Positions 31,628 to 33,255 of a stretch of DNA of 33,255 nucleotides are shown here, in pieces. Numbering within the stretch: position 1 is the stretch's first letter; the number at the start of each line of letters is the position of its first letter. The position numbers and the translations under genes were made by a program. The notes beneath the pieces were generated by a model. That model was not told the origin of the DNA. It was given only the letters and a program-made list of their open reading frames with translations, and did no database searches. Source of the DNA: an uncultured Parasphingopyxis sp. (GTDB lineage: Bacteria; Pseudomonadota; Alphaproteobacteria; Sphingomonadales; Sphingomonadaceae); NCBI GenBank assembly GCA_905479515.1, contig CAJQMX010000037.1:1-33255 (forward strand). Direction: 5' to 3'.

Positions 31628-33223
31628 TCAATTGAGGCGCACATAACCGGCGAGCAAAAGCGGCCCGGCATTTTCCTCCGTCACCCAAGCTGTCCTGTCG
31701 GCACATACAGAAAGCTTCGTACCATCGCGCATGCCAAGGTGACTGATACCGTTGGGAACGCGGAGATGCACCGTTCGATCTTCGGCTTGAGCGCGCCGAA
31801 CTTCATTTTCCTGCCGGTAGTGCTCAAAAAGACCACCTGCATCTCCCTGCCCCTGTATCCAGAGCAAGGCTTGCGATGTCGAATCCACCTGGTCGTCATG
31901 CTTGGTCGACGGAAACCCGCAGATTTCATGGAGATAGTCATCAAGCCAGGGAGCGGTGCGCGGTAAGAGAACAAATCCTCCCTCTATCATTGGTGTAATA
32001 CCGCCAAACCGCACGATCTTTTCCCCCTTTGGGTTGTCCGCGATGGCCTTATAGAAACGCTGGGCACGAAGGGCTTGAATCAGCGCTATGCCAGCTCCCT
32101 TATCCTCAATCAGCACGCGCTCGGGATTGTAACGGTCGCTCAGTTCAACCACCTTCCGGCACAATTCCGGCATCTCGAGTTTGCCTCGCCAAACGTCGAG
32201 CAAATAGATGCTACCGTCACGCATGCCCCATGTAGTGCAGGCGCTGAAATCATTCGCGGCGTTGGTCTTTGACCCGGTATCCCAGGACTGAATGATGCGT
32301 TCCATGGGCAGATAGACTGCCGCGTCAAACTCCCTGAACCAGGAGCGTTTTACAAGATTGCCCTCGGTCGGGAGCGGGTTTTGCTGATACTGAGCGGAGA
32401 AAGTCAGATTGCCCATGTCGCGGCGAAGCTGCTCCAGCGTTTCGAGCGATTCCCGTTCCGGATGGAGGACATCGCCAGGTTCGCGCCGAATGGTCGTTGA
32501 CCGACCCGCAACGACAAAATCATGCTCTTCGGGCTCTACCGCTATTGCCGGCAGAACGAGCGTTTCCCAACCGCCCTGCCCCATCAGATAACCCGCGACA
32601 TCCTCTTCGTGCAGGCGCTGCATGATAACCAACAAGCGCTGGTCACGTTTCGAGTTGGGGCGCGAGGTGAGTGTGTTGCGCATCCAGTCCAACACATTTT
32701 TGCGGCCAACTTCTGACAAGGCCTCTTCCGGCTTCATCGGATCGTCGAGAATGATAAAGTCGCCGCCCCGGCCCGTGATAACGCCATGGACCGAGCTGGC
32801 GATCCGGCTGCCTCCGCCAGTTGTTTCAAACTGCTCCACTGCGCGGCGTTCGGGTGAAATTCGGGTATTGAATCTGGAGAGATAAAATCGGCTTCCCATG
32901 AGTTGACGGCACTGGCGCGCAAAGTCTTCAGCGAGTGGCTGCGCGTAGCTGATGCACAGCAGCCGTTCGGCGTCATTGCGGCCCAGGAGCCATGCCGGAT
33001 ATATGACGGAGCAAAGCAGCGACTTGAGGCTTCGCGGCGGTACACAGATTAAGAGCCGCCTGATTTCGCCGGCAGCAAGCCGGGTCAGCTGATCGCACAT
33101 AAGATCGAGATGCCAGTTCCAATCAAGGACAAGGTTCGGCAAGATCTCGGCGATGGCGCGCTGGGCAAAGCTTGCCAAGTCATTGCGCATCACCGTGCGA
33201 AACAGATCCTCGTCGCGGGTCAT
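31628..33223 (-). CDS. terL: Phage terminase large subunit (TerL)
   Basis: A 531-residue protein from the ATG at 33223, with GGAGG about 7 bp upstream. The packaging ATPase domain has a deviant Walker A, CVPPRSLKS at about 60-68, a Walker B FIILDDP with D160-D161, and a nearby coupling segment (LLVIMQRLHEEDVAGYL). The C-terminal RNase H-like nuclease has SWDTGSKTNAANDFSA near 313-330 and STKHDDQVDSTSQAL near 440-455, giving the acidic residues needed for DNA cutting. Such proteins cut and pump phage or gene-transfer-agent DNA. The gene begins with an ATGA overlap with an upstream gene. No portal or capsid gene follows it; the next feature is the catabolic block. Confidence 0.93.
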   Translation of the reverse strand: MTRDEDLFRTVMRNDLASFAQRAIAEILPNLVLDWNWHLDLMCDQLTRLAAGEIRRLLICVPPRSLKSLLCSVIYPAWLLGRNDAERLLCISYAQPLAEDFARQCRQLMGSRFYLSRFNTRISPERRAVEQFETTGGGSRIASSVHGVITGRGGDFIILDDPMKPEEALSEVGRKNVLDWMRNTLTSRPNSKRDQRLLVIMQRLHEEDVAGYLMGQGGWETLVLPAIAVEPEEHDFVVAGRSTTIRREPGDVLHPERESLETLEQLRRDMGNLTFSAQYQQNPLPTEGNLVKRSWFREFDAAVYLPMERIIQSWDTGSKTNAANDFSACTTWGMRDGSIYLLDVWRGKLEMPELCRKVVELSDRYNPERVLIEDKGAGIALIQALRAQRFYKAIADNPKGEKIVRFGGITPMIEGGFVLLPRTAPWLDDYLHEICGFPSTKHDDQVDSTSQALLWIQGQGDAGGLFEHYRQENEVRRAQAEDRTVHLRVPNGISHLGMRDGTKLSVCADRTAWVTEENAGPLLLAGYVRLN

Positions 33224-33255
33224 GACGCATCCTCCGGCCCGCCGCGCATCCGCTC
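33220..33255 (-). CDS. C-terminal end of gene upstream of terminase (possible small terminase), partial
   Basis: An open frame enters from the right edge and ends ...ERMRGGPEDAS with TGA at 33220-33222, overlapping the terminase start as ATGA. This overlap is what is expected of a small-terminase or DUF5681-like gene preceding the large subunit. Only 11 codons are visible, so identity is a guess from position. Confidence 0.4.
   Translation of the reverse strand, partial: ERMRGGPEDAS

Overview
The window looks like accessory DNA from an alphaproteobacterium, most likely a sphingomonad. The reasons are the gene families present (TonB receptor with a long catabolic cluster, HgmA-like, questin-oxidase-like and Fax-type GST proteins), the style of the small lipoproteins, and frequent GTG/TTG starts. 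No rRNA, tRNA, CRISPR array or complete insertion sequence was seen. Assignments come from reading motifs by eye; no database search was run.

Left block (1-6441). This GC-rich block resembles a defence island. A gene running off the left edge encodes the N-terminus of an OLD-type ATPase. Divergent from it is a tight three-gene operon: (i) an HsdR-N-like nuclease domain fused to a STAND-like P-loop NTPase, (ii) a coiled-coil protein with a PD-(D/E)xK nuclease signature, (iii) a protein with an HExxH...E gluzincin-type metalloprotease signature. I cannot match this nuclease-NTPase / nuclease / protease combination to a named system; it is the best candidate for an undescribed system here.

Transition (6442-8381). 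Two small minus-strand genes (one a lipoprotein), a 69-residue XRE-type regulator, and stretches with no convincing gene.

Central block (8382-31163). This block is visibly less GC-rich and reads as one catabolic island for a phenolic, probably polycyclic or quinone-like, compound. Uptake: TonB-dependent receptor. Oxygenation: two PHBH-fold FAD monooxygenases, an HsaA/HpaB-type flavin monooxygenase with a separate HpaC-type flavin reductase, a questin-oxidase-like (Baeyer-Villiger type) protein, and an orphan [2Fe-2S] ferredoxin. Ring cleavage: a two-domain extradiol dioxygenase, a homogentisate-dioxygenase-like cupin and a gentisate-dioxygenase-like bicupin. Processing: FAH-family hydrolase, GST, DapA-like aldolase, dienelactone hydrolase, carboxymuconolactone-decarboxylase-like, ornithine-cyclodeaminase-like, M24-fold, EthD, SnoaL-like, SCP2, PNPOx-like and methyltransferase-like proteins. 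An IclR regulator sits in the middle. A recurring sequence (about GTGTCAATAACG / AATAA(T)CGCAC) occurs in nearly every promoter gap of this block and nowhere obvious outside it, apart from one weak match just past its right end; I propose it as the regulator's operator.

Right edge (31164-33255). A 464-bp gap without a convincing gene, then a phage-type terminase large subunit on the minus strand, overlapped by the last codons of an upstream gene. Usual downstream phage genes are absent, so the catabolic island abuts a prophage remnant or a prophage end.
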